Shown: positions 46,401 to 54,427, counted from the first letter of the stretch. The stretch: DNA of 54,532 bases from Prolixibacteraceae bacterium (GCA_029975525.1 JARKOX010000231.1:1-54532); one strand, 5' to 3'. Notes: a model not told the origin generated them from the sequence alone. A program made the numbers and translations.

Positions 46401-46874
46401 TAAAACAACCGATACTCCGGGCAAAGGAGCTCCTGTTTCATCCATTACCTTCCCGGTTATTGTCTTTAATAACTGTTGTACACTTACTGCATTATCTGAA
46501 ATTACCTTCTCTCCTTTGGTAATTACAATGTCTTTGTCTATTATTCGGTAAGTTAATCCAGTACCTTCGAGTACCTTGTCCAATACCTCTTCAATGCTAG
46601 CATTCTGATAATATGCACTTATCTTCATATCACTGGGGATATGCTCACTTTTGAAGAAAAAATCAAACTCACACTGATCTTGAATAACTTTAAAAACAAC
46701 GTCCAACCTGACATTTTTTAGATTGAGATCAACTTTGACATTTTGGGAATAAACACCGGCTGTTACCTTAAAAACAACCAAGATGGTTAGTAGTAAAGAT
46801 AGTTTCATAACACGTAACAATTTCATTCTCCCACTCCAATTCAGAAGCAGGGTTAATTGTGCTTTTTTTTTCAT
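43437..46874 (-). CDS. SusC/RagA-family TonB-dependent glycan importer with STN domain
   Basis: A 1145-residue outer-membrane importer. After a signal region (to about residue 44) comes an STN domain (about 48-115, VRLDVVFKVIQDQCEFDFFF, ASIEEVLDKVLEGTGLTYRI), which in this class contacts the anti-sigma factor. A carboxypeptidase-regulatory-like domain follows (about 139-210, ITGKVMDETGAPLPGVSVVL), then the SusC signature DEVVAIGYGIAKKSDLTGAI, a plug domain and a 22-strand barrel ending in GLNLTI. It imports oligosaccharides with SusD under TonB control. The upstream ECF sigma and FecR genes fit surface signalling by the imported glycan. The gene is AT-rich. Confidence 0.96.
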   Translation of the reverse strand: MKKKAQLTLLLNWSGRMKLLRVMKLSLLLTILVVFKVTAGVYSQNVKVDLNLKNVRLDVVFKVIQDQCEFDFFFKSEHIPSDMKISAYYQNASIEEVLDKVLEGTGLTYRIIDKDIVITKGEKVISDNAVSVQQLLKTITGKVMDETGAPLPGVSVVLKGTTTGTVTNVDGEYFLANIPLNGILVFSFVGMQTQEILVKQQNTINLTMFEETIGIDEVVAIGYGIAKKSDLTGAITQVKAETLSNYTPSNVSDLLRTSIPGMHVGYSTSAKGNSSLLIRGETTLTAGSSPLIVLDGVIYNGDLSDINPDDIDRMDIMKDASSAAVYGSRATNGVISITTKRGALGKPTINVTSTLGVSTAANRVKPYNADGFIQWRSDMFKSVFSATVPQTPWSPFDDPRTLDPKYLGDWLAYHSTTEVNMLDAWLAGLRLTGTEIENYKAGKHINWEDFIYHNGVRQDYNISLSGKRNDFTYYWSLGYMKNEALTIGDEFSTVRSRVNLEGQVSEFLKVGLNAQFSYRDESSVPANNGQYMNLTPYSTFLADDSVALRLYPNDDIQASHPLLERTYRTREMEYYTFFPKIYSILELPFGITYTMNLTTRMEFYHRYIHNSSQHPSWRLYGGDASRDNSLRREWQIDNIINWNRTFFNVHKVDLTLLANAEKFKLDSDGMTNRSFSPNDVLGYHDMSTGTLPVLSSNDQVQTADALMARLNYGYNNKYLLTLSIRRDGSSLFGYSNPRATFPAAALGWVITEEDFFKIDFVDYLKVRMSWGVNGNRAITNYAALSRIATGKSLNADQNGNAVIVPTLVINSMENKNLRWERTEAMNLGVDFNLFDGLLSGSLEAYSVSTADVLVNRELPTITGFNRVYANLGKVKNKGLEIALNSLNTKRSKFEWRSNLVFSLNRNNIVSITGEKHDVLDKDGNVIGKKEPDDITNNWFIGQAKDVIWDYKIIGTWKIGEEAEAAKWNQAPGDFRLLDFNRDGLLTDEDKQFLGYREPRFSWTLTNNFYIYKNIEASFILYSLWGQKSAYDLAKHDNHIEDRRNSWDIPYWTPNNQVDKYARLRSAPAKGVNYTAWFDRSYIRLENIAVAYHMPKRILSKTFINNMKVTFNIRNAGLWAPEWKFGDPEDGTRAQRIYSFGLNLTI

Positions 46875-46917
46875 AATTTAGTCGCGATTTAGTTAACAAT
46901 TAAATCATTTCATGCTT

Positions 46918-46956
46918 AAGGCGGGTAATGTTGGGAGCATTCCCGTCTTATTTTTT
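46918..46956 (+). terminator. Plus-strand terminator-like hairpin, antisense to the susC leader
   Basis: Arms 46918-46930 and 46938-46949 form a 12-bp stem with one bulge and a 7-base loop, followed by ATTTTTT (46950-46956). The pair 46921/46946 is G-U only in a plus-strand RNA and a C/A mismatch in the minus-strand RNA. The T-tract also exists only in the plus direction. No plus-strand gene precedes it, so it would end an antisense transcript overlapping the 5' end of susC. It lies between fecR and susC, both on the minus strand. Confidence 0.55.
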
Positions 46957-47023
46957 CGATTAGATTTTAAGTTCCCCCATTTTGTATCATAGGCATCAAT
47001 TTTTATATTTTACTTTTAAAAAT

Positions 47024-48025
47024 TCATCTTATTTTTTTCAAAATGATTTCAGAGTCCGAGATACTGTATTCGATCGGCTGCAAGGCACTAATTACATCTA
47101 GCAAATGATTTACAGGCTTATGCCTTTTAATTACACCTGAAAAACACATTTGTTTCATTTCAGCTGGATAAACTACTTTTACATCGTACCAGCGTTCCAC
47201 TATACTTAAAATCTTCTCAAGCGGCTTATCTCTGAATTCATAACGACCATCTATCCAAGCTGTATGCACATCCAAATCAGCTTGCCCAACCCTGACGTCT
47301 AAAGTTTCAGTGTTAATCCGGGATTGCATTCCGGGCAAAAGATCAACTATTTTGTCACCAGCGAGCACCTTTACTTTACCCTCAGAAAGAGTTGTTTCAA
47401 TTATCTTATCTTCGGGATATTCGCAAATATTAAATTTGGTGCCTAATACTTTTACCTTGTGCGTTCTTGTTGTAACGATAAAGGGAGACTTTTCATTTTT
47501 TTTTACTTCGAAATAGGCCTCTCCTTCCAACGTTATTTCCCTATTTTTAGACGTAAATTCAGTTGGAAACTTAAGCTGAGAATCTGAATTTAACCAAACA
47601 TGTGTACCATCTGCCAAAAAAATTTCTTTAACCTGCCCCTTGCTTGCAATTACCATTTCATATCCGACATTGGTTGTTTTTGATTTGATCCTTAGATACA
47701 ATGAATGTCCACTCCACCCAGTAATTAAGGCAATCAACACGATAGAAGCAATCCTAAAAAATTGTTTTACCAATATTCGCCTTCGAATAATCTTTTCCTT
47801 TTGAAGCAAACCATCAATTCGCCAAGCTAATGTCTGCCATTGTTTAGTCTCTTCCGAAATAATCTCCGATGAACAAATACTGGATGCTTCCCATATTTCT
47901 TTCGTTAAGAAAAAGCTTTTTCTGTTTTCAGGGCATTTGTTTATCCATTTCAAAACGTCCTCTCTCTCTGCTGCAGAAGACTTTCCTCCCAAAAACCTTG
48001 ATATTAATAAATCCACATTGTCCAT
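47024..48025 (-). CDS. FecR-family anti-sigma factor of the glycan locus
   Basis: A 333-residue transmembrane anti-sigma factor. Residues 1-80 are cytoplasmic and helical (sigma-binding), and a membrane helix lies at about 88-108 (FRIASIVLIALITGWSG). The periplasmic FecR domain starts near 120 (VIASKGQVKEIFLADGTHVWLNSDS, LEGEAYFEVKKNEKSPFIV, VKVLGTKFNICEYP). The C-terminal DUF4974 domain (about 255-333) includes LEKILSIVERWYDVKVVYP. The STN domain of SusC docks here when substrate arrives, releasing the sigma factor encoded just upstream. The gene is AT-rich like susCD. Confidence 0.93.
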   Translation of the reverse strand: MDNVDLLISRFLGGKSSAAEREDVLKWINKCPENRKSFFLTKEIWEASSICSSEIISEETKQWQTLAWRIDGLLQKEKIIRRRILVKQFFRIASIVLIALITGWSGHSLYLRIKSKTTNVGYEMVIASKGQVKEIFLADGTHVWLNSDSQLKFPTEFTSKNREITLEGEAYFEVKKNEKSPFIVTTRTHKVKVLGTKFNICEYPEDKIIETTLSEGKVKVLAGDKIVDLLPGMQSRINTETLDVRVGQADLDVHTAWIDGRYEFRDKPLEKILSIVERWYDVKVVYPAEMKQMCFSGVIKRHKPVNHLLDVISALQPIEYSISDSEIILKKIR

Positions 48026-48147
48026 CTGTTTACAAAATAGTCATTTATATAATAAGAGTCAATTTTTCTCTCTTACCCTACCCTTCAAACTATTTAAAAG
48101 TGTATCGGAAAAAAAACAGCAACAATACAGATTTACTAATGAGCTTT

Positions 48148-48753
48148 TTAAAAAAATACTTTCCTTATAACAACCAGCAATAATTGGGAAACACAAAAAA
48201 TAAGGAGAGGCAGAAAATCAGAGAGTTCATTCCGAAAAATTTTCAAGGCTTTGGTAATCTGTTTTTCAACCATCTTCTGTGAAATCTGAAGATTTTCTGC
48301 AATATCTTTATTTGACAATCCTCTCTGGCGACTTAGGTCGAATACCTCACGGCACTTGGGTGGCAATTTATCGAAGCTCTTTTTTGTTTTCTCAATTAAA
48401 TCAAAATAAAAAATACTTTCTTCCGTTTCAAAGTAACGCCACTCTTCATATCTCAATCTCTGTAACGTATCGTTTTCATAGTGTTGTAAGGCTGCTTTCT
48501 TCTTTAATTCATGATAACACCTATGTCTTAACATAGCAAAAAGATAAGCTTTCAGTGAAGTATGAACAATGAAACTCTTCCGGTTTAACCAAAACTGAAA
48601 AAAACATTCCTGGACTAAATCACCTGCACTCTCGGGCAAGACAAACTTACGGGCATACAACGCAAGTGGTCGATAATAGCGTAAAAAAAGTTCTTTAAAA
48701 GCCTCATGGTCCGAGTCTGAAATCCGTCGGACAAGTTCATTTTCATCCAGCAT
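48148..48753 (-). CDS. ECF RNA polymerase sigma factor of the glycan locus
   Basis: A 201-residue ECF sigma factor of the Bacteroidota FecI-like group. Region 2 is at about 15-85 (DHEAFKELFLRYYRPLALYARKF, AGDLVQECFFQFWLNR, LKAYLFAMLRHRCYHELKK). Region 4 is at about 125-175 (KLPPKCREVFDLSRQRGLSNKDIAENL, VEKQITKALKIFRNEL). The last 25 residues are hydrophobic (LPLLIFCVSQLLLVVI), a tail often seen in this group. It is the first gene of the locus: sigma, anti-sigma, SusC, SusD, sulfatase. It should direct transcription of susCD when the anti-sigma factor is triggered. Confidence 0.94.
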   Translation of the reverse strand: MLDENELVRRISDSDHEAFKELFLRYYRPLALYARKFVLPESAGDLVQECFFQFWLNRKSFIVHTSLKAYLFAMLRHRCYHELKKKAALQHYENDTLQRLRYEEWRYFETEESIFYFDLIEKTKKSFDKLPPKCREVFDLSRQRGLSNKDIAENLQISQKMVEKQITKALKIFRNELSDFLPLLIFCVSQLLLVVIRKVFF

Positions 48754-48975
48754 AGTCCATAGAAATTATGGTCTTGATTTGCATTACAGTTCAAGATCCT
48801 GTTGCGTTTCCGTGCTAATTTATAAAATTTCCCGCTCATCAAATCCAGGATCTTCCGTTAAAAAGAAAATATCAAAAGTTAAAAATGTATTTTTGAATCA
48901 GACAAACCAACGCTATACAAAATCAGTTACACCCTGCGTTTATTACATTGGTAAGCGCTGCAGTATTTTTGGTAA

Positions 48976-49482
48976 ATGGAATCAACGACGCAACAACAGG
49001 AATGGTTTCAGAAGGTGTTCCGCAAAAACTACGAATACCTGCGCAACTATTTGTATTACCTGTCGGGCGATATGGGGTGGAGCGAAGATGCGGCGCAGGA
49101 AGTTTTCCTGATCCTGTGGGAAAAGCGGGAAACGATCCGCGACGCCACCCTGAAGCCTTTTCTTTTTAAAGTAGCCCGCAACCTGTTTTTGAAGAAAAAA
49201 CGCCACGAAGCGGTGAACCTGAAATTTGCCCGGCAATTTTCGGACGACCGCTACCAGGAAAGTCCGCATGCCGGGCTGGTACAGCAGGAGTTCGACCGCC
49301 GGCTGCAGGGAGCCATCTCTAAACTCCCCGACCAGTGTCGCACCATTTTCCTGATGAACCGGATGGATGAGATGAAATACCAGGAAGTTGCCGATGCGCT
49401 GGGGATCAGTCCAAAAGCTGTGGAAAAGCAGATCAGCAAAGCGTTACGGCTGCTTCGCGAAAATTTAGCAGACCAAATATAA
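48976..49482 (+). CDS. ECF RNA polymerase sigma factor (second module)
   Basis: A 168-residue ECF sigma factor. Region 2: EWFQKVFRKNYEYLRNYLYYL, EDAAQEVFLILWEKRETIRD and KPFLFKVARNLFLKKKRHE. Region 4: LPDQCRTIFLMNRMDEMKYQEVADALGISPKAVEKQISKALRLL. It lacks the hydrophobic tail of the neighbouring sigma factor and has host-like GC content. It is transcribed divergently from the glycan-locus sigma, 222 bases apart. It ends 1 base before the TonB-receptor start, so the two are translationally linked. It should control its own receptor operon. Confidence 0.94.
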   Translation: MESTTQQQEWFQKVFRKNYEYLRNYLYYLSGDMGWSEDAAQEVFLILWEKRETIRDATLKPFLFKVARNLFLKKKRHEAVNLKFARQFSDDRYQESPHAGLVQQEFDRRLQGAISKLPDQCRTIFLMNRMDEMKYQEVADALGISPKAVEKQISKALRLLRENLADQI

Positions 49483-49483
49483 G

Positions 49484-52216
49484 ATGGACACCAATACGGA
49501 TCATACCAATCGTTTAGGAGAAGCCCGGCGAGAGCCCGGAAACCAGCCCCGTCCAGCTACAGGCAAAATGTACCGGTTTGGAGCAAAACATCTTTTGCTG
49601 ATTGTCCTACTTTGGGCTCCCGGACTGCTGCCGGCTCAAAATCCGGTGGTGAGTTATTCGGCCACCAACAAAAAACTCAGCGAAATATTGGAAGAGATCT
49701 CCCGGGAACATCCGGTGAAGTTTGCTTTTGATGCGCAGGCTTTCGCAGCGATCCGCACCACCATCAGCGTCAGGCAGGTTTCCGTCCGCGAATTGCTGGA
49801 ACAATTGAAAAAGCAGCATCCCCTGGAATTCAGGCTGATGGCAGGAACCTGGATTCTACAGTTAAAAAAACAAGAGACCGTCGCCTCGCTTCCCCAGCCG
49901 ACGCCGCCCCCGGTCAAAAACAGCCTCTCGGGCTTTGTCAGCGATGCCGCCACCGGCGAACCGTTAAAATACTGCAACATCGTCTTTCCGAACCAGCACG
50001 GCACCAGCACCAACGACCTGGGCTATTTTTACCTGGAAACCCCTGCCGACTCGGTACGTTTTTACATCAGCCACCTGGGCTACCAGCGGTTAGACACCAC
50101 GGTGTCGTCGAAAAACGCTCCGCCGTTGCTGCTCAAGCTAAAACCTTTCGTCATTCTGATGGAAGAAATCAAAGTTCCGATGCAGGAAAAAAACCTGCTG
50201 GAACTATCCGAACATCCCGACAAAACCGGTTTTAACCCGGCCAAATCGGCGGCAATTCCCCGGCTGTCGGAAAACGACCTGGTGAACCTGCTGACCCTGA
50301 TTCCGGGAGTCAGTTTCCTGGGCGGACAAACCGGCGGGCTCTCGATCCGGGGCGGGAATCCTTCTGAAAACCTGATCCTGCTTGACGGAATTCCGGTTCT
50401 CGAAACCGGCCACCTGTTTGGAAACCTGAGCGTACTGAATGCCGATTTTATCCGGCAGGTATTTGTTTCGCGGGGCGGGTTCGACGCCTCGCAGGGAGAA
50501 CGCATCTCGGGAACGGTTGAGCTGAATGGGAAAACCGGCTTCCGCGATCATGCCCAGATGAATGTTTCGGCCAACCTGCTGCACGGCAATGCCCTGGCCA
50601 GCGTTCCGGTCAGCGAAAAATTTTCGGTCACCGGCGCCTGGCGACGCTCTTACATCGATCAGTGGCAAAACTATCTCTTCCGGAAACTCCTCACCGACAC
50701 CCATCTGACCGAAGCCAGCTCAACACAAACCACCGCCGACGTTTTTCCAACGGTAAAATACCAGGACATGAACCTGAAGCTGAGTTACCATCCCGGTCAA
50801 AACCAGGAGCTGAACATCAGCTTTTTCGGAGGAAACGACGAACAAACCCTCGACTACCAGCTGAACAACAACCAGTACTACCGCAACGAAGCCGTTACGG
50901 GCGACCATATCGGTTTTAGCGGAAACTGGTCGCTCCAGTCGGGACGATGGTACCACGCCCTCACAACCGGCTATTCCGAGCTGCATCAAAACGCGCAGTT
51001 CCAGTCGGGCGAACAGGTCGAGGAGAGCTCTCCCAAGCCCAAACCCAATCCCGGCAAGGGAAAAGCAATCGGCAGATACAAAAAATATATCCGCACGCAA
51101 TATGAACTCGACAACGGCTCCAACCGCATTGAAGAGCTCCGTGCCGGCTGGAAAACCGAATTTAAAAAAGGAATTTTCAGTCACCAGGCAGGCGTTGGTT
51201 TTACGGCCAACACCTTTGGGTATCATTTTTATGCCGAACGCACTGCCGGAAACCTGCCGGTCGATTCGCTCAACAACGCGGCAAACAACTGGGTGTGGCA
51301 TGCTTTTGCCCAGCAAACGCTGGAACCTTTCCCCAACTGGAAGCTACGTTACGGGGTTCGTGCCAACCTCGACCGGCTGACCAACCGTATTTACTGGCAA
51401 CCCCGCGGCGGTATTGAATTTTTCCCGCTTCAAACGGTAAAACTCTACTACCTGACCGGACTCTACAACCAGTTTCTTTCCAAAATTCCCAAAATCGACA
51501 TCAACGGAAACACCGAACTGGTTTGGTATCTCCCCAACCGCGAAGGCAGCGGTTTGCTGAAAGCCACCCACCATGTCGGGGGCTTCCGGATCGAAAAAGG
51601 CGGGTTCCTGCTCAACACCGAGCTGTACCATAAATACACCTCCGGAAAACAATACTTGCTGGCCGGCATCTACAAAAAGGGAAATGTGAGCCGTATCCAG
51701 TATTCGTCGCTACCTGGCGAAGAGCTTAACCTGGGAATGGACGTTTTCCTGCAACTCCGGCAAAAACACTGGAACCATGTGGCAGCCTATTCACTCGCCC
51801 GCTCGCAGGAAAAGATGGAAGAGTTCAACCAGGGCGAATGGTTCCCCTCTTTCAATGATCACCGTCACCAGCTGCGGCTCACCGAAGTTTTTACCTACCG
51901 GGGCTGGACCGCCGCTGCCTCGTGGACCTACCGCTCCGGCCAACCGCGACTGGTATCCGGCAGCAGCTCCGAGGCGCCCGCATTTGAAAGGCTTTCCGAT
52001 TTTTCGCAGATCGACCTCTCGGTGCTCCGTAAATTCCGTTTTAGCCACTGGGCGGTAAACGGGGGAGTTACCCTGCTGAACCTGACCAACCGGCTCAACG
52101 TCGTCGAAGTCGACTACCTGAATATTGCCACCGACCTGAACACCTTCAGCGTCCGCTCCAACGTGTCGGCGCTGTCGTTCACCCCCGTATTCTTTCTCAG
52201 TGTACAAGTTTTTTAA
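49484..52216 (+). CDS. TonB-dependent receptor with STN and regulatory-like domains
   Basis: A 910-residue outer-membrane receptor. The ATG at 49484 directly follows the sigma stop, but the signal peptide begins at residue 29 (MYRFGAKHLLLIVLLWAP, cleavage near LPAQ), so an ATG at 49568 is a serious alternative. Domains: STN (about 55-128, LSEILEEISREHPVKFAF, VSVRELLEQLKKQ), carboxypeptidase-like (148-225, LSGFVSDAATGEPLKYCNIVF), plug (about 260-375, LLTLIPGVSFLGGQTGGLSI, ISGTVELNGKTG) and a barrel ending in FFLSVQVF. The STN domain implies signalling to the FecR-like protein encoded just downstream. No SusD partner is present, so the substrate may be a metal chelate or a small ligand rather than a glycan. 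Confidence 0.93.
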   Translation: MDTNTDHTNRLGEARREPGNQPRPATGKMYRFGAKHLLLIVLLWAPGLLPAQNPVVSYSATNKKLSEILEEISREHPVKFAFDAQAFAAIRTTISVRQVSVRELLEQLKKQHPLEFRLMAGTWILQLKKQETVASLPQPTPPPVKNSLSGFVSDAATGEPLKYCNIVFPNQHGTSTNDLGYFYLETPADSVRFYISHLGYQRLDTTVSSKNAPPLLLKLKPFVILMEEIKVPMQEKNLLELSEHPDKTGFNPAKSAAIPRLSENDLVNLLTLIPGVSFLGGQTGGLSIRGGNPSENLILLDGIPVLETGHLFGNLSVLNADFIRQVFVSRGGFDASQGERISGTVELNGKTGFRDHAQMNVSANLLHGNALASVPVSEKFSVTGAWRRSYIDQWQNYLFRKLLTDTHLTEASSTQTTADVFPTVKYQDMNLKLSYHPGQNQELNISFFGGNDEQTLDYQLNNNQYYRNEAVTGDHIGFSGNWSLQSGRWYHALTTGYSELHQNAQFQSGEQVEESSPKPKPNPGKGKAIGRYKKYIRTQYELDNGSNRIEELRAGWKTEFKKGIFSHQAGVGFTANTFGYHFYAERTAGNLPVDSLNNAANNWVWHAFAQQTLEPFPNWKLRYGVRANLDRLTNRIYWQPRGGIEFFPLQTVKLYYLTGLYNQFLSKIPKIDINGNTELVWYLPNREGSGLLKATHHVGGFRIEKGGFLLNTELYHKYTSGKQYLLAGIYKKGNVSRIQYSSLPGEELNLGMDVFLQLRQKHWNHVAAYSLARSQEKMEEFNQGEWFPSFNDHRHQLRLTEVFTYRGWTAAASWTYRSGQPRLVSGSSSEAPAFERLSDFSQIDLSVLRKFRFSHWAVNGGVTLLNLTNRLNVVEVDYLNIATDLNTFSVRSNVSALSFTPVFFLSVQVF

Positions 52217-52369
52217 AAATATTATTCAATTGATTTTCAGCCAAAAGAACATTTTATTTCACCAAAACAGAAAAAATTTCCTGCCGGAAGGTAGGGTAAA
52301 CTGCTCCGAAGGGATATGTATTGGTGAAAATCAAAACAAGGTGTTCAGGCGCTGATTTAATAACGGCAA

Positions 52370-53209
52370 ATGAAAAAAGATCAGAAATATCAATCAATCA
52401 ACCAGCGAATCGATCAAGCAATTCGGCATTACCGTATTCCCTCCCGGTTAGACAACGAATCGGCCCTGAACCTTGTTTTGTCAAAAATCGAAGGTCGTCA
52501 AACCGCACCCAACGTTATCTCTTTGCCGCTTTGGTGGAAGTTTGCCGGCGCTGCTGCCGTGTTGCTGCTGGCGCTGTTTTTACACCTCCTGCTGGCCACC
52601 GTCACTTTTGAAGGAGGAAGTCAGCAGGTGGCCACCGTCCGGCTCCCCGACCAGTCGAGGGTTGTAATCGACCACAACAGCCGCCTGGAATTCCGGAAGT
52701 ATTTCTGGAACCGCCAGGTTTCGCTGAAGGGAAGCGCCTATTTCGAAGTGGAAAAAGGCAGCCGGTTTGTCGTTTCAACCACCGCCGGAAAGGTGGAAGT
52801 GCTGGGCACCCGCTTTTCGGTGAAAGAGGATGAAAACCGCCTGGAGGTTGCCTGCTTCGAAGGCAAAGTAAAAACCAGCAGCCACGGCAACCACCAGTTG
52901 GTGGAAGCGGGAACTGCCGTTACGATGACCGACGGAAAAAAAACACCGGTCAAAATCAGTGCGGAATATCCGGCCTATGCACTCTTTTCCAGGCACTATT
53001 CCAACGCCGAGCTGTCAGCGGTGGTGAAAGACATCGACCACTTTTTCGGCGTAGAAACCCGGCTCGACGTCAAAACCCCGCGCTACTTCACCGGAACGCT
53101 TGAAACTGGCAGCCTGGAAACAGCCCTGACCATTGTAACCTCATCGTTACAAATGAATTATCAGATCGGAAATAAGAATCAGATTCGCATCTATCATTCA
53201 TCAAATTAA
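52370..53209 (+). CDS. FecR-family anti-sigma factor (second module)
   Basis: A 279-residue FecR-like protein. The cytoplasmic part is short (about 55 residues, IDQAIRHYRIPSRLDNESALNLVL). A membrane helix follows (about 57-78, KFAGAAAVLLLALFLHLLLA), then the FecR domain (VRLPDQSRVVIDHNSRLEF, LKGSAYFEVEKGSRFVVS, VEVLGTRFSVKEDE) and a DUF4974-like C-terminus (SNAELSAVVKDIDHFFGVET, SLETALTIVTSSLQMNYQ). It is unusual in lying after, not before, the receptor. It is 153 bases downstream of the receptor stop; that gap contains no recognised site. It should restrain the sigma factor encoded at the head of the module. Confidence 0.92.
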   Translation: MKKDQKYQSINQRIDQAIRHYRIPSRLDNESALNLVLSKIEGRQTAPNVISLPLWWKFAGAAAVLLLALFLHLLLATVTFEGGSQQVATVRLPDQSRVVIDHNSRLEFRKYFWNRQVSLKGSAYFEVEKGSRFVVSTTAGKVEVLGTRFSVKEDENRLEVACFEGKVKTSSHGNHQLVEAGTAVTMTDGKKTPVKISAEYPAYALFSRHYSNAELSAVVKDIDHFFGVETRLDVKTPRYFTGTLETGSLETALTIVTSSLQMNYQIGNKNQIRIYHSSN

Positions 53210-53219
53210 TAAAATAACT

Positions 53220-54164
53220 ATGAAAAAGTTCATCGGAATTACCTTTTTGCTGGGAATGGCAGTGATCGTACTGAATTCGTGCAACGAACTATGGAAAGAT
53301 CCCAGCAAAGAAAATGCAACCGGCCATGTAACGGTAAAAATTACGGACGCACCGTTTCCGGCTGATTTTGTAGAAGCTGCATTGGTTACCATTGACCGGG
53401 TAGAATTGCGGAAAGCCGGTTCAAAATGCCCCGGTAGCCCTGTAACTACCCAAAATGGCAATAAAGGAAACGCGAAAGGAAACGCGCATGCCTACAAACA
53501 CAGCTACGGCGACCTCGAATTTGATTGCGACAGCGGTTTTGTGACCATTGCAACCGACAGTGTTGAGTTAAACCTGTTCGAACTGAGAAACGGAGTTACC
53601 GAAATACTGGCCAACGCCGAACTGCCGGTTGGCGAATACGACATGATCCGCCTGCACGTGCTGGATGCAACAATTGTACTGGACGACGGAACCAGCTTCC
53701 CGATGAAAGTTCCCAGCGGCAACACCAGCGGCCTGAAAATCAAACTCAGCCCCAGCCTGGTTGTAAATGACAGCGAAGAAACCGAAATCCTGGTCGACTT
53801 TGACCTCAGCCGCTCTTTCATCGTAAAAGGCAATGCCAAATCCAAGAAAGGAATTCAGGGCTTCATCTTCAAACCGGTGATTCGGGCCGTTCAGGAATCC
53901 CAGGCAGGCCTGCTCAGGGGATTTGTCTACGAAGGGGATGAAATTCCGGTTCCGGGAGCCACCGTATCCGTTATCCTGGGCAACGACACCATCACCTCGG
54001 CAATCACTTCAGAAATAGGCACCTACAAAATTTTAGGCTTGCCCGCCGGCACATACAACGTTGTGTGCGAAAAAGAAGGTTATGCCAAACAGGAGACCGC
54101 CGGTGTGGTTATTACGGAACGAAAAAGCACCACGCAAAACATACTTCTTGTCAAAAATCCATAA
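53220..54164 (+). CDS. DUF4382 lipoprotein with C-terminal carboxypeptidase-like domain
   Basis: A 314-residue predicted lipoprotein. The signal ends in a lipobox Cys (VIVLNSCNELW). The DUF4382 domain covers about 35-225 (GHVTVKITDAPFPADFVEAALVTIDRVELR, LPVGEYDMIRLHVLDATIVL). It contains an inserted Gly/Asn/Lys/His-rich loop (about 77-97, GNKGNAKGNAHAYKHSYG) between two Cys residues. A carboxypeptidase-regulatory-like domain (about 232-312, LLRGFVYEGDEIPVPGATVSV) follows. The gene begins 10 bases after the FecR-like gene, so it belongs to the same unit. It may be the surface partner of the receptor, but no function is known for the family. Confidence 0.85.
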   Translation: MKKFIGITFLLGMAVIVLNSCNELWKDPSKENATGHVTVKITDAPFPADFVEAALVTIDRVELRKAGSKCPGSPVTTQNGNKGNAKGNAHAYKHSYGDLEFDCDSGFVTIATDSVELNLFELRNGVTEILANAELPVGEYDMIRLHVLDATIVLDDGTSFPMKVPSGNTSGLKIKLSPSLVVNDSEETEILVDFDLSRSFIVKGNAKSKKGIQGFIFKPVIRAVQESQAGLLRGFVYEGDEIPVPGATVSVILGNDTITSAITSEIGTYKILGLPAGTYNVVCEKEGYAKQETAGVVITERKSTTQNILLVKNP

Positions 54165-54215
54165 AGTACAGTTTGATCAAGACGAAAGCTGATAATCAGC
54201 ATCAGGGAGAAAGAC

Positions 54216-54252
54216 GCCCGGCCTCTTTTACAGAGCGCCGGGCTGTTTTTTT
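54216..54252 (+). terminator. Terminator of the second signalling module
   Basis: A 7-bp GC stem (54216-54222 with 54237-54243), extended by CTC/GAG pairs, followed within two bases by a T7 tract (54246-54252). It lies 51 bases after the DUF4382 stop. The remaining stretch up to 54411 holds no gene I can support. Confidence 0.9.
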
Positions 54253-54411
54253 ATAATTAGCCGAATTATTTCCCAATCTTCCGGCGACAGCCACGGTTCC
54301 CGTTTGTTTCCCCCTGCTCTTTCCTGGGCATCCGCTTTTGAGCAATTATTCTCCGGAAACTTTTGGCCGGACATGTTACATAGCATGGCTCAAAAGGAGA
54401 ACTTTTAGTTC

Positions 54412-54427
54412 CGTGTTCGTACACGAA
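54412..54427. promoter_or_regulatory. Overlapping inverted repeats, possible operator
   Basis: CGTGT-tcgt-ACACG (54412-54416 and 54421-54425) and TTCGT-AC-ACGAA (54416-54427) overlap in one short stretch, just upstream of the -7 box of the LacI-like gene. Palindromes of this size near a promoter are typical of LacI-type operators, so autoregulation is possible. Confidence 0.4.

Noticed and set aside
48964-48971. TATTTTTG before the ECF sigma gene at 48976
   Set aside because: It matches TAnnTTTG, but transcription would begin on the start codon itself and the -33 TTG spacing is only 13 bases. Probably chance, unless the message is leaderless.
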